Source: Bacteroidales bacterium (GTDB taxonomy: Bacteria; Bacteroidota; Bacteroidia; Bacteroidales; UBA10428). Taken from it: a DNA stretch of 64,000 nt. The position numbers and the translations under genes were made by a program. Shown here one piece after another: positions 27,600 to 37,181 of the stretch. The notes below the pieces were generated by a model, which saw only the letters and a list, made by a program, of their open reading frames with translations, was not told the origin of the DNA and did not search any database. The DNA lies in NCBI GenBank assembly GCA_016929525.1, contig JAFGIP010000087.1:1-64000 (forward strand), read 5' to 3'. Each line of letters starts with the position of its first letter. The stretch's first letter is position 1.

Positions 27600-28214
27600 A
27601 TGAATTACCTTGCACATATCTTTTTGTCCGGTATTGATGAGGAAATCCTGATAGGAAATTTTATCGGCGATTACGTTAAAGGCAAAGACTATAATAAATA
27701 TCCGCACGATATAAGAAAAGGAATATTATTGCACCGGCGAATTGACACATTTACCGATAACCATAAAATAGTAAGTCAAAGTAAAAGTTATTTCGCTCCC
27801 CGCTATAAAAAATATGCCGGAATTATTATTGATATCCTGTACGATCATTTCCTTGCCATTAACTGGGACAAATATAGCCCTCAACCACTCGACGAATTCA
27901 AGGAAGAAGTATTTGCCAGCTTAAAACGCAATTATGCAGTAATGCCGGAAAGAGTAAGGTTCTTTGTGCCGTCATTTATTCAAAATGACTGGATTAATGT
28001 TTATAGTTCTATTGATGGAATAATCATGGTATTATCGAGAATGGCAATGAGAACAACATTACCGGATGAAAGTGAATTCGCACGTGAAGTTTTAAGAAAA
28101 TATTATATTCAGCTTCAGAGCGAATTTCTGACTTATTTCCCCGACATCATTCGTTATGTTGTCAATAGCCAAGGAATTATTATCCATCTGCATGATAATT
28201 CTATACTTAATTAG
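27600..28214 (+). CDS. AcpH-like acyl-carrier-protein phosphodiesterase
   Basis: 204-residue member of the ACP phosphodiesterase (AcpH, former DUF479) family, which removes the phosphopantetheine arm from holo-ACP. Seen: MNYLAHIFLSG at the start, GNFIGDYVKGKDY, RKGILLHRRIDTFTDNH (HD-like metal-binding histidines and aspartate), and IIDILYDHFLAINWDKY. These His/Asp positions match the family's HD-type active site. Many Bacteroidota members have not been tested, so the exact substrate is not certain. It lies 61 bp after pgi. Confidence 0.85.
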   Translation: MNYLAHIFLSGIDEEILIGNFIGDYVKGKDYNKYPHDIRKGILLHRRIDTFTDNHKIVSQSKSYFAPRYKKYAGIIIDILYDHFLAINWDKYSPQPLDEFKEEVFASLKRNYAVMPERVRFFVPSFIQNDWINVYSSIDGIIMVLSRMAMRTTLPDESEFAREVLRKYYIQLQSEFLTYFPDIIRYVVNSQGIIIHLHDNSILN

Positions 28215-28393
28215 AAATTCCAAATCCCAAAATACAAATCTCAAATAATACAAAATGGTCAAATTCCGGTTTTTCAAACATGCAAATACTAAAAAATTAG
28301 ATTTTGAATTTTAAAATTGACCCCTGGAATATAATTTTGTTTGGGTATTGAAAATTGGAGCTTATTTGTTTTTGAGTTTTGCTGTTTGGAGCT
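28215..28393. repeat. Low-complexity intergenic repeat, AAATTCCAAAT type
   Basis: The gap between the convergent AcpH-like and rodA genes is made of degenerate copies of words such as AATTCCAAATCCCAAAATAC on the left and, inverted, ATTGGAGCTTATTTGTTTTT on the right, giving an imperfect dyad. Similar CAAATTCCAAA-type tracts are frequent between genes in environmental Bacteroidota (from memory). No gene is seen. Confidence 0.4.
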
Positions 28394-29818
28394 TTATATG
28401 AGGTAAGCCTTCCGAGTAGAATCGAGGCGGATAAAAATAAATAACATTAAAGTGAAAGTTAACAACGATGAACCTCCATAGCTTAAGAATGGTAACGGTA
28501 TACCAATTACAGGAAATAATCCTATTGTCATTCCGATATTAACCGCAAAGTGAAAGAATAAAATTGAGATAACTCCATATCCATATATTCTGCTAAAGCC
28601 CGATCGTTGCCTTTCGGCCAGGATTATCAGCCTTATAAGCAATGATGCGTATATTAAAACAAGTCCGAATGAACCCAGGAATCCCCACTCTTCACCCACT
28701 GTACAAAAAATAAAATCGGTGCTTTGTTCAGGCACAAACCTGAATTTGGTCTGTGTACCTTTTAAAAACCCTTTACCTGCAAAACCTCCCGAGCCAATTG
28801 CTATCTTCGACTGACGCACATTATATTCATATCCGTATGGATCCGATTCCAGTCCCAGCATTACATTTACCCTGTTGCGCTGATGTTCTTTCATAACATT
28901 GTGAAACAGATAATCAACAGAATATGTAAAACCAATAGAAAGATAAAAAGCTAATACGATTAATGTCGTTCCCTTGATTTTTTTTATCAAAGTATAAAAT
29001 AAACCAACAATTGATACAAATCCCAGAGTGGCAAGAAGTACATAAATGTTCTTAGTCTCAAAAACCGAGTAATAAGATAAGGCATAATATGAACCGGAAA
29101 AAGCTCCGGCAATTAGCAAGGCTATTATAAATACAAGAGGTTTTCTGGCGACAACGGAGAATAATACTATACCTAATCCGCCAAGAATTGACAACACCAC
29201 AAACTGGGTTAACATTAAAATCGCTAAAAATAACACTGCAACCAGGACAATAAATATCAGTATCCAACCTGGTAAACCTTCTCTGTATAACATCAGGAGT
29301 AAAGCTCCAAATACAATGGTCGAACCAAAATCAGGCTGGATCATTATAAGAAAGGCAGGAAAAGCGATAATTGCCAATGAAGCAAATACATGTTTGGTCT
29401 GGGTAATTTTCACATTATATCCTGATAAATATCTGGCTAATGCCAAAGCAGTACCAAGCTTTGCAAACTCTGATGGCTGAAAACTGACCGGACCCAGCAT
29501 AATCCAGGATTTTGAGCTATGAATAGCCGTACCAATGATTAAAACTACAAGTAGCAGGAATATGCTAAAGCCATATACGGGGTAGGCAATAAAAGAAAAT
29601 AACCTGCTGTCGATTAAGAAAATTACAAGGATCATAATCAGGCATATCATAATCCATAAAAGCTGCATTGTATATCGATGCTCCAGTTTAAAAAAAGAAC
29701 CATCATCCGGTGAATAATTCACAGCAAAAATATTCAGCCATCCAAAGGCAACAAGAAACAGATAAAGTATTACCGTAAACCAGTCCGTATTGGTTAATAT
29801 GTTTATCTGTCGTCTCAT
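28394..29818 (-). CDS. rodA: Rod-shape lipid II polymerase RodA
   Basis: SEDS-family peptidoglycan glycosyltransferase that works with PBP2 in cell elongation. 474 residues with about ten membrane helices. Family features: GPVSFQPSEFAKLGTALALA near 108, VMIQPDFGSTIVFGALLL-like segment near 160 carrying the catalytic Asp of the PDFG motif, RQSKIAIGSGGFAGKGFLKGTQT near 335, and PVIGIPLPFLSYGGSSLL near 440. It is longer than proteobacterial RodA because of an insertion with extra helices in the middle, common in Bacteroidota. It overlaps the end of mrdA by 4 bases, so the two are translationally coupled. Confidence 0.95.
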   Translation of the reverse strand: MRRQINILTNTDWFTVILYLFLVAFGWLNIFAVNYSPDDGSFFKLEHRYTMQLLWIMICLIMILVIFLIDSRLFSFIAYPVYGFSIFLLLVVLIIGTAIHSSKSWIMLGPVSFQPSEFAKLGTALALARYLSGYNVKITQTKHVFASLAIIAFPAFLIMIQPDFGSTIVFGALLLMLYREGLPGWILIFIVLVAVLFLAILMLTQFVVLSILGGLGIVLFSVVARKPLVFIIALLIAGAFSGSYYALSYYSVFETKNIYVLLATLGFVSIVGLFYTLIKKIKGTTLIVLAFYLSIGFTYSVDYLFHNVMKEHQRNRVNVMLGLESDPYGYEYNVRQSKIAIGSGGFAGKGFLKGTQTKFRFVPEQSTDFIFCTVGEEWGFLGSFGLVLIYASLLIRLIILAERQRSGFSRIYGYGVISILFFHFAVNIGMTIGLFPVIGIPLPFLSYGGSSLLTFTLMLFIFIRLDSTRKAYLI

Positions 29819-31641
29819 TCTACTTTAAGAAGGTTACTTTCAAGCATTCTTTTCTCGATCCATTTCCTGTAAGGTGCGATTGTATCTGTCAGATACTTTT
29901 CAATCATCAGGCTGGCAATAGGAGCCGCGTAGGAAGAACCCCATTCTCCATGTTCAACATATACGGAAACGGCGATCTGTGGATTGTCTTTTGGTGCAAA
30001 AGCCATAAAAACCGAATGGTCTATACCATGCGGATTCTGGGCTGTACCTGTTTTACCGCAAATAACAATTTCTCTGTGTCTGGCTATAAGAGCCGTTCCT
30101 CCTGAAACATTTACAGCCTTATCCATCCCGTCTACAACTACCTTAAAATATGAAGTATCTATACTGACAACATGTTTTGTAGTAAACTTACTATCAATTG
30201 TATCGATCCTCTCAATATGTTTTACTAAATGAGGTGTATAATAATACCCCCTGTTGGCAATAATGGCAGCTAAGTTAGCAATTTGCAAAGGAGTTGTTAA
30301 TACTTCGCCCTGCCCTATTGCCATTGATATTATTGTTAAAGCTTTCCATCTCCCGCTGCCATAATAACGGTCGTAGTATGATGGTAATGGAATAAAACCT
30401 CCTTTCTCAAAAGGAAGATCGATGCCCAAAGGTTTACTAAAGCCCATCGATACAAGATGTCCGCGCCAGTTAAGATAAGCTGCTTCAACACCTCCAAAAT
30501 CAGGATCTTCAATTATTTTTCTGAATAAATTGCAAAAGTATGCATTACATGAATGTTGAATTGCATGCTCAAGATCAAGCGGAGAAGGATGAGAATGGCA
30601 ACCGATTTTCACGCCACGGGCATAATAACCCAGATCACAATAATATGTTGTGCTTGTACTTACTGCGTTCTCTTGCAGTGCAGTCAAAGCATTTACCGGT
30701 TTGAATGTGCTCCCGGGCGGGTACAGAGCCTGTGTTGAATAATTAAATAAGGGTTCAAGTGTATCACTGTCAAGGATTTTGTAATTCTTCTCTCTTTCTC
30801 TCCCGACCAGTAATGATGGATTGTATGAAGGAGCTGAAACCAGTGCCAGTACTTCTCCTGTATTTGGTTCAATGGCAACAATGCTTCCACAATAATTTTT
30901 CATCAGGGTTTCACCATACTCCTGCAAATCTGCATCAATTGTAAGCACAATATTTCTCCCCAGTACTGCATCAGTATCAAATTTACCATCCTTGTATGAT
31001 CCTTTTTCTCTTCCGTGTACGTCGATCAGTTTATATTTTCTGCCCTTTTCTCCTCTCAGAAATTTCTCATATTCGTATTCTACTCCAGTAACACCATAAT
31101 AGTCACCCAGCTCATAATACGGGTCTCTTTTAATATCATTTGAATCAACTTCGCCTACATACCCCAGTATATGCGATGCAATTTCGCGTTTATATTTTCT
31201 TAATGTACGTATGCTAAAATAAAATCCCGGATATTTATACTGCCTTTCTTTAAGCTTTCCAAAGGTCTCAGGTGACAACTGCTTAATTATCGGATTAAAC
31301 CTTTCATTCCTGTTTTGTTTAACCCTTTTTATTTCATCACGTAATTTTTGTATATCAATATTCAGAATTTCGCATAACTGGGCTGTATCAAATTCCTCAA
31401 GCTCATAGGGTGCAATTTTCAGATCGTATGACGGAAGATTGTGGGCAATGAGAATCCCATTTCTATCGTAAATTAATCCGCGTGCGGGGTAAACAATTTC
31501 CATTCGCCTTGTATTACTTTCAGCAGACAATTTATAAGTGGAATTTACTACCTGAAGAAAAAAGAGTCTTACGATAAATATTAATCCAACAAGCAGAATA
31601 ATCCCCCCGATTATGTTTTTCCTGTTGGCAAACTGTTCCAT
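29815..31641 (-). CDS. mrdA: Penicillin-binding protein 2
   Basis: Elongation-specific peptidoglycan transpeptidase, 608 residues, one N-terminal membrane span (about 10-30). The N-terminal dimerisation domain contains YPARGLIYDRNG. The transpeptidase domain shows the three active-site motifs: STFK (in PPGSTFKPVNAL), SCN (in QHSCNAYFCN) and KTGTAQ (in CGKTGTAQNPHG). It is part of the mreB-mreC-mreD-mrdA-rodA operon, 2 bp after mreD. Confidence 0.96.
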   Translation of the reverse strand: MEQFANRKNIIGGIILLVGLIFIVRLFFLQVVNSTYKLSAESNTRRMEIVYPARGLIYDRNGILIAHNLPSYDLKIAPYELEEFDTAQLCEILNIDIQKLRDEIKRVKQNRNERFNPIIKQLSPETFGKLKERQYKYPGFYFSIRTLRKYKREIASHILGYVGEVDSNDIKRDPYYELGDYYGVTGVEYEYEKFLRGEKGRKYKLIDVHGREKGSYKDGKFDTDAVLGRNIVLTIDADLQEYGETLMKNYCGSIVAIEPNTGEVLALVSAPSYNPSLLVGREREKNYKILDSDTLEPLFNYSTQALYPPGSTFKPVNALTALQENAVSTSTTYYCDLGYYARGVKIGCHSHPSPLDLEHAIQHSCNAYFCNLFRKIIEDPDFGGVEAAYLNWRGHLVSMGFSKPLGIDLPFEKGGFIPLPSYYDRYYGSGRWKALTIISMAIGQGEVLTTPLQIANLAAIIANRGYYYTPHLVKHIERIDTIDSKFTTKHVVSIDTSYFKVVVDGMDKAVNVSGGTALIARHREIVICGKTGTAQNPHGIDHSVFMAFAPKDNPQIAVSVYVEHGEWGSSYAAPIASLMIEKYLTDTIAPYRKWIEKRMLESNLLKVE

Positions 31642-31643
31642 GC

Positions 31644-32168
31644 TTATTTTCTAAAGATGAAATACTGACTCAGTACGATCATACTTATTGAAAACATCGC
31701 ACTAAGCACAACTCTGAAAAAAGTAGCGAAAAAATCGTGTAAGCGAAAGATTTCCGTATAAAAAAGTACCAGATGATGTGCAATAATTAAAACCGCAGCA
31801 TATTTGAAAAACCATTGTAAGCCGTAATATGAAACTCTTGGGAACGTACCTGTTTCATAACCGTCTCTTGGTGAGAATACTGATAAAACAAATGGCCTTA
31901 AGAATGCCATTGCTATTGTTGCTACCATATGCATTCCGATAGTTTCAGAAAAAATATCGATCGATAATCCGAGTAATGCACCAAGCATTAGAAGCATCCA
32001 GGTGGGAGTTTCAAAGGGAAGTAAAAGTATGAAAAGCACATAAATATATGGGTTAATAAAGCCGCTGATTTCAATATTATTGAAAACCAGAACCTGCGCC
32101 ATTACAAGAGCAATAAAACGGATAATATTTCGCGGAAGGACTTTAATCATGTTCTGTACTTTGTTCAA
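31644..32168 (-). CDS. mreD: Rod-shape-determining membrane protein MreD
   Basis: Small integral membrane protein (174 residues, 5-6 helices) of the elongasome. Sequence conservation in MreD is low, so the call rests on size, membrane topology and position between mreC and mrdA. The first ATG overlaps mreC by 26 bases; an alternative ATG six codons in (MIKVLPRN) would still overlap. Confidence 0.88.
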   Translation of the reverse strand: MNKVQNMIKVLPRNIIRFIALVMAQVLVFNNIEISGFINPYIYVLFILLLPFETPTWMLLMLGALLGLSIDIFSETIGMHMVATIAMAFLRPFVLSVFSPRDGYETGTFPRVSYYGLQWFFKYAAVLIIAHHLVLFYTEIFRLHDFFATFFRVVLSAMFSISMIVLSQYFIFRK

Positions 32169-32964
32169 CTTTTAACTGTTCTTCTCTCATTCTGTTATTT
32201 ACCACAACTACATTCGATAACCTTTTAAAATTGGTGGAAAGATTAACATACACTTTATAAAAAATTCCCTGTTCAGCTTCGAATTTTTCAACAACACCAA
32301 TAAGTATTCCTTCAGGAAATATTCCAGAATATCCACTCGTAGTGATAGTATCTCCAATTAGAATTTCCGCATGTAATGGAATTTCCTTTAGCACAACCTT
32401 ATTATAGCGACGGCCCAGCCATTCGATGTAACCAAAAAAGCCATTACGTTTTATCATCGCATTTGGAAAAAAATCCCTGTTTAACAGAGAGACAATCGTT
32501 GAAAAGTTTTCTGTTGTTTCTTTTACAACACCAACAATTCCGTCGTTACATATAACACCCATTTCGGGTTCAATACCATGTTTTCTTCCTTTATTGATGG
32601 TAATATAGTTATATTGCTTATTAGTCGAATTGTTAATAACAACAGCACCTATAAATTCGTATTTCTTTTCCCCCAGTATTACAGTATCATAGTGACTTAC
32701 CGGATTATAATAATTGGCGGGTAATAAATTGTAAAGCCTGATATTTTCTTTTCTCAAAGCCTTGTTTTCATCAATAAGTCTCAGATACTGGGAAAAATCC
32801 CTATACATGGATGTAATATTTCCCAATACTCTGTTTTTAGCACTATATATCTTTGCATTATGGAAACTATTAAAACGGGCAATTAAAATAAAAGCGATTA
32901 TTTCCAGAACCAGAAATAGTATGGTTGAATGATACCTGATAAGAAACCGTAACAGGCTCTTCAT
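32143..32964 (-). CDS. mreC: Rod-shape-determining protein MreC
   Basis: Periplasmic scaffold of the elongasome, 273 residues. One N-terminal membrane span (TILFLVLEIIAFILIARF), a coiled coil (about 50-80, LRLIDENKALRKENIRL), then the MreC beta domain with NKGRKHGIEPEMGVICNDGIVGVV and GDTITTSGYSGIFPEGILIG, typical of the family. It follows mreB after 14 bp. Confidence 0.95.
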   Translation of the reverse strand: MKSLLRFLIRYHSTILFLVLEIIAFILIARFNSFHNAKIYSAKNRVLGNITSMYRDFSQYLRLIDENKALRKENIRLYNLLPANYYNPVSHYDTVILGEKKYEFIGAVVINNSTNKQYNYITINKGRKHGIEPEMGVICNDGIVGVVKETTENFSTIVSLLNRDFFPNAMIKRNGFFGYIEWLGRRYNKVVLKEIPLHAEILIGDTITTSGYSGIFPEGILIGVVEKFEAEQGIFYKVYVNLSTNFKRLSNVVVVNNRMREEQLKVEQSTEHD

Positions 32965-32978
32965 AATCTAACTGTTTA

Positions 32979-34001
32979 TCAGCGTAACAGGAATGAGAAA
33001 TTATCAACATTTTTCAATGCAATACCGGTACCACGTGCTACTGCATGAAGAGGGTCCTCGGCAATATGAAACGGAATGTTTATTTTATCGGTTAGTCTTT
33101 TATCTAATCCTCTTAGTAAAGCTCCGCCTCCGGCGAGGTAAATGCCTTTACTGACAATATCGGCATACAGTTCCGGAGGTGTTTGTTCCAGAACAGATAT
33201 TATTGCCGATTCAACTTTTGACAAAGATTTGTCGAGGCAGTGCGCTATTTCCTGGTATGATATCGGAATTTCGATAGGCATGGCGGTCATAAGGTTTGGG
33301 CCACGTACGTTGTAATCCCGCGGAGGATCCTCCAGATCAGGCAATGCAGAACCTACTTCAATTTTAATATCTTCTGCTGTACGTTCTCCAATTTTAATAT
33401 TATGCTGATGACGCATGTATGCCTGAATATCTGCCGTAAACCCGTCACCTGCAATTCTTATCGACTGATTACAGACAATTCCGCCCAAAGCAATTACTGC
33501 AATTTCGGTAGTACCACCACCTATGTCAACCACCATACTACCTTCAGGTTCTTCCACATCAATTCCAATTCCAATAGCTGCTGCCATTGGTTCATATATC
33601 ATATACACATCCCTTCCGCCCGCATGTTCCGCAGAGTCTCGGACAGCCCTGATCTCAACCTCTGTACTGCCAGACGGGATACATACGACCATACGAAGTG
33701 TTGGTGTAAAAAACTTTTGTCGCGGATTGATAATTTTTATCATCCCGCGTATCATTTGTTCAGCAGCATTAAAATCGGCAATCACTCCGTCCCGGAGTGG
33801 TCGAATGGTTTTAATGTTTTCATGGGTTTTACCATGCATTTGCCGTGCTTTCTCACCAATAGCAAGCAATTTACCCGTTGAAGCATCAAGAGCTACAATT
33901 GACGGTTCATCGACGACCACCTTATCATTGTGAATTATAATTGTATTGGCTGTCCCTAAATCGATAGCTATCTCCTGTGTAAGAAAAGAAAACAATCCCA
34001 T
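32979..34001 (-). CDS. mreB: Rod-shape-determining actin homologue MreB
   Basis: Actin-like filament protein directing lateral wall synthesis, 340 residues. Seen: IDLGTANTIIIHNDKVVVDEPS at the N-terminus (phosphate 1), MVVDIGGGTTEIAVIALGG near 160 (phosphate 2), and GIYLAGGGALLRGLDKRL near 290 (adenosine site). It is the first gene of mreBCD-mrdA-rodA. No clear promoter was seen in the 145-bp gap to purH, so transcription could begin at or before purH. Confidence 0.97.
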   Translation of the reverse strand: MGLFSFLTQEIAIDLGTANTIIIHNDKVVVDEPSIVALDASTGKLLAIGEKARQMHGKTHENIKTIRPLRDGVIADFNAAEQMIRGMIKIINPRQKFFTPTLRMVVCIPSGSTEVEIRAVRDSAEHAGGRDVYMIYEPMAAAIGIGIDVEEPEGSMVVDIGGGTTEIAVIALGGIVCNQSIRIAGDGFTADIQAYMRHQHNIKIGERTAEDIKIEVGSALPDLEDPPRDYNVRGPNLMTAMPIEIPISYQEIAHCLDKSLSKVESAIISVLEQTPPELYADIVSKGIYLAGGGALLRGLDKRLTDKINIPFHIAEDPLHAVARGTGIALKNVDNFSFLLR

Positions 34002-34146
34002 ATTCTATGCTTCTGTAATGTATTATTTCATTATTAATTAAGTGCTGAAACGTTGTATAAAAAATCAGGTTACGTTTCTTATTATATACTTTGATTTAAA
34101 TTGCTACTTTTTAGTTGTACGACTAAAATAATCAATTTCTCAACAA

Positions 34147-35670
34147 CTAATGTTTAAAATGACGAACACCTGTTAACACCATTGCCATATTATGATTATC
34201 GCAATACTCGATTGAATCTTTATCACGAATTGATCCGCCCGGCTGCACTATAGCTATGATTCCGGCTTTATCTGCTATTTCAACACAATCGGGGAATGGA
34301 AAAAATGCGTCCGAAGCCATTACTCCACCCTTTAAATCAAATTTAAAACCGGTTGCTTTTTCTATGGCATGCCTGAGTGCATCTACTCTTGATGTTTGTC
34401 CGACACCACTAGCCATAAGTTGTTTATCTTTTACAAGCACAATAGTGTTGGATTTGGAATTTTTAACAACCTTATTGGCAAATTCCAAATCGATATATTC
34501 CTTATCGGCAGGAACTTTTTTGGTTACGGGTTTCATTTCATTTCTGCCTTCCATTGAAATATCTCTGTCCTGTTCAAGTACTCCGTTCAATAAAGTTCTG
34601 AATTGTTTTTTGGGCAGCTCACACTCTTTTCTGATCAATATAATCCTGTTCTTTTTTGATTTTAAAACTTCCAAAGCTTTATCTTCATATAATGGTGCAA
34701 TAACAACCTCACAGAAGAGTTCATTTATTTCATCAGCAGTTGCCTTATCAATTTCTGTATTCGTAATTAGTATTCCGCCAAATGCAGAAACCGGGTCACC
34801 TGCCAAAGCTGCTTTGTAAGCATCTGCCAGCTTAGGTCGTGATGCAATTCCACAAGCATTGTTATGTTTCAGTATAGCAAATGTCGTTTCTTCAAACTCA
34901 TCGATAAGATATACGGCTGCCTCGATATCAAGCAGGTTATTGTAAGAAATTTCTTTTCCGTGAAGCTGATCGAATATATCATTAAACCTCCCATAGAATG
35001 TTCCTTCCTGGTGAGGATTCTCTCCGTACCGAAGTTTTTTCGCCGGAGATATGCTTACCTGAAAACCTTTCTGATCAGTATCTTTGCTGAAATAATTAAA
35101 TATGGCGGAATCGTAATGTGAAGAAATCCGGAATGCTTTCATTGCTAATTCTTTTCTTTGCTCAAGAGTGGTTTCGGCTCCGTTCTTCAATATTTCGACC
35201 AGATCGGTATACTGATCCTGTGATGAAATAATAACGACATCTTTAAAATTCTTTGCTGCAGCTCTGATAAGCGATATACCTCCAATATCGATCTTCTCAA
35301 TAATATCTTGTTCACCGGCCCCGGAAGCCACTGTTTCCTCAAACGGATAAAGGTCAACAACTACCAGGTCAATTTCAGGAATTTCATACTGTTTTACCTG
35401 TTCATTATCGAGTGCTTCATCGCGTCTCGATAAAATACCGCCAAATATTTTCGGATGAAGTGTTTTAACCCTGCCTCCCAGAATCGAAGGATATGAAGTC
35501 AGTTCTTCAACCGCTTTAACGGGCACATCAAGTTCTTCAATGAAAGATTTTGTGCCACCAGTCGAAATTATTTTAATATTTTGCTCATAAAGCAAAGAAC
35601 AAATTTCATCCATTCGGTCCTTGTGATAAACCGATACCAAAGCTGTTTGAATCCTTATTGTATTATTCAT
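34147..35670 (-). CDS. purH: Bifunctional AICAR transformylase/IMP cyclohydrolase
   Basis: Catalyses the last two steps of IMP synthesis. 507 residues, matching the usual 505-530. The N-terminal methylglyoxal-synthase-like cyclohydrolase domain (about 1-150) shows IISTGGTKSFIEE and LGGRVKTLHPKIFGGIL. The transformylase domain shows LRYGENPHQEGTFYG, LKHNNACGIASRP and SDAFFPFPDCVEIA. It lies upstream of mreB on the same strand, an arrangement common in Bacteroidales. Confidence 0.96.
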   Translation of the reverse strand: MNNTIRIQTALVSVYHKDRMDEICSLLYEQNIKIISTGGTKSFIEELDVPVKAVEELTSYPSILGGRVKTLHPKIFGGILSRRDEALDNEQVKQYEIPEIDLVVVDLYPFEETVASGAGEQDIIEKIDIGGISLIRAAAKNFKDVVIISSQDQYTDLVEILKNGAETTLEQRKELAMKAFRISSHYDSAIFNYFSKDTDQKGFQVSISPAKKLRYGENPHQEGTFYGRFNDIFDQLHGKEISYNNLLDIEAAVYLIDEFEETTFAILKHNNACGIASRPKLADAYKAALAGDPVSAFGGILITNTEIDKATADEINELFCEVVIAPLYEDKALEVLKSKKNRIILIRKECELPKKQFRTLLNGVLEQDRDISMEGRNEMKPVTKKVPADKEYIDLEFANKVVKNSKSNTIVLVKDKQLMASGVGQTSRVDALRHAIEKATGFKFDLKGGVMASDAFFPFPDCVEIADKAGIIAIVQPGGSIRDKDSIEYCDNHNMAMVLTGVRHFKH

Positions 35671-35796
35671 TTACAGATATTTGATTAATCATTGATTACT
35701 AATAATTAGGAGAAGTTCCGCGAATATATTAACTTTTTAAGTTAGTTATCCAGAAGTGTTCTCAATTGTTAAAATCTAATTCCAATAGTTTAAAAA

Positions 35797-37170
35797 TTAT
35801 AATCCGTGAAATACTCCATAGAGTATTCTTCCTATACCCAAATAAATGCTCAGACCCAAAATATCATTCATCGTAGTAATAAAAGGGCCTGTTGCAACTG
35901 CAGGATCAATCCTGAGTTTATTTAGAAGTAATGGAATAAATGTCCCAAGCAAAGAAGCAATAAGAATAACAGTAAATAACGCTATACTTACTGTCAGGGT
36001 TAAATGAACTGATTGCGTAAAAATTACATTATACAATAATATCAGTGAAGAAAATGTTGCAGCATTAATTAACCCAATTGATAATTCTTTCAACAACTTT
36101 CGCCATGTAGAATCAAGATCGATTGATTTATTGGCAAGACCCTGCACAACAATCGATGATGACTGAACCCCGACATTACCTCCCATAGCCGCAATAAGCG
36201 GAAGGAACATTGCAAGCTTGGGATCAATTTTGATTTCTGATTCATACATACCAATAACATGTGCCCCTAATATTCCTCCAACCAGGCCGATTAACAGCCA
36301 GGGTATGCGTGCCCTGGTTAGCACAAAAACGTTATCTGAAGGCTCAACATCTTCAGTGATACCTGCTATCATCTGATAGTCCTTTTCCGCTTCTTCCTTG
36401 ATAACATCCACAACATCGTCAATGGTAATCCGCCCCATCAACCTCCCAATAGAATCGACCACCGGTAAGGCTACCAGGTCATACTTTTCCATCACTGCTG
36501 CTACTTCTTCATCGTTGGTATTTGTATTTACAGAAATTACATCAGGATCGTAAATATTGGATATCTTTGCGTTAGAACGGGCCAGCATTATTCTTTTTAA
36601 AGAAACCGTACCCTTAAGTTTATCTTTATCATCAACAACATATACATAATAGACCTCATCTACTTCTGCTGCCTGTTTTCTCAGTTCATGGATACAGGTT
36701 TCCACATCCCAGTTTTCATTTACTTTAATGAGTTCTTTGGCCATCAGACCACCTGCAGTATCTTCAGGATAATTTAACAGATCAACAAGATCCACCGCCT
36801 GATCGAGATCGTGAATATTCTGAAGTACCTCTTCCTTTTTTTCCTCCGATAGTCCGCCTAAAATATCAGCAGCATCGTCGGAGTCCATCTTATCGATGAA
36901 TTGTTTGGCAATAACTTCACCGGGAAGGACATTAAGAAATTTCTCCCGTTCATCCTCTTCCAGTTCAATGAGAACATCAGCTGCCTTTTCACTTTCCAGT
37001 AAAAGATATACGTATTTCGCTTCTTCAATTGTTAATCCTGTATAAAGCTCTGCAATATCAGCTGCATGCAGATCTTTAACAAGGTTATATGTTAAGACCT
37101 CATCGTTATTTCTGACAGCATCTTTTAGTTGTTCTATAAATTCACGTGTGAGTTCAAATTGTGCTGCCAT
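35797..37170 (-). CDS. mgtE: Magnesium transporter MgtE
   Basis: Inner-membrane Mg2+ channel of 457 residues. Order: N-terminal MgtE superhelical domain (about 20-135, with DDAADILGGLSEEKKEEVL), two CBS domains (about 135-260) that sense cytoplasmic Mg2+, then five membrane helices from about 290 with the pore signature PLIAAMGGNVGVQSSSI and ATGPFITTMNDILGLSIY. It ends 12 bp before rsmA in the opposite reading sense of the gap (rsmA is upstream on the same strand), so the two may be co-transcribed. Confidence 0.96.
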   Translation of the reverse strand: MAAQFELTREFIEQLKDAVRNNDEVLTYNLVKDLHAADIAELYTGLTIEEAKYVYLLLESEKAADVLIELEEDEREKFLNVLPGEVIAKQFIDKMDSDDAADILGGLSEEKKEEVLQNIHDLDQAVDLVDLLNYPEDTAGGLMAKELIKVNENWDVETCIHELRKQAAEVDEVYYVYVVDDKDKLKGTVSLKRIMLARSNAKISNIYDPDVISVNTNTNDEEVAAVMEKYDLVALPVVDSIGRLMGRITIDDVVDVIKEEAEKDYQMIAGITEDVEPSDNVFVLTRARIPWLLIGLVGGILGAHVIGMYESEIKIDPKLAMFLPLIAAMGGNVGVQSSSIVVQGLANKSIDLDSTWRKLLKELSIGLINAATFSSLILLYNVIFTQSVHLTLTVSIALFTVILIASLLGTFIPLLLNKLRIDPAVATGPFITTMNDILGLSIYLGIGRILYGVFHGL

Positions 37171-37181
37171 GAGACATAGTT

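Noticed and set aside
33402-33933. Long plus-strand frames opposite mreB
   Set aside because: They are antisense to a highly conserved gene and show no family likeness; shadows of codon structure.
34256-34819. 187-codon plus-strand frame opposite purH
   Set aside because: Antisense shadow of purH; composition is low-complexity Ser/Leu-rich with no family likeness.
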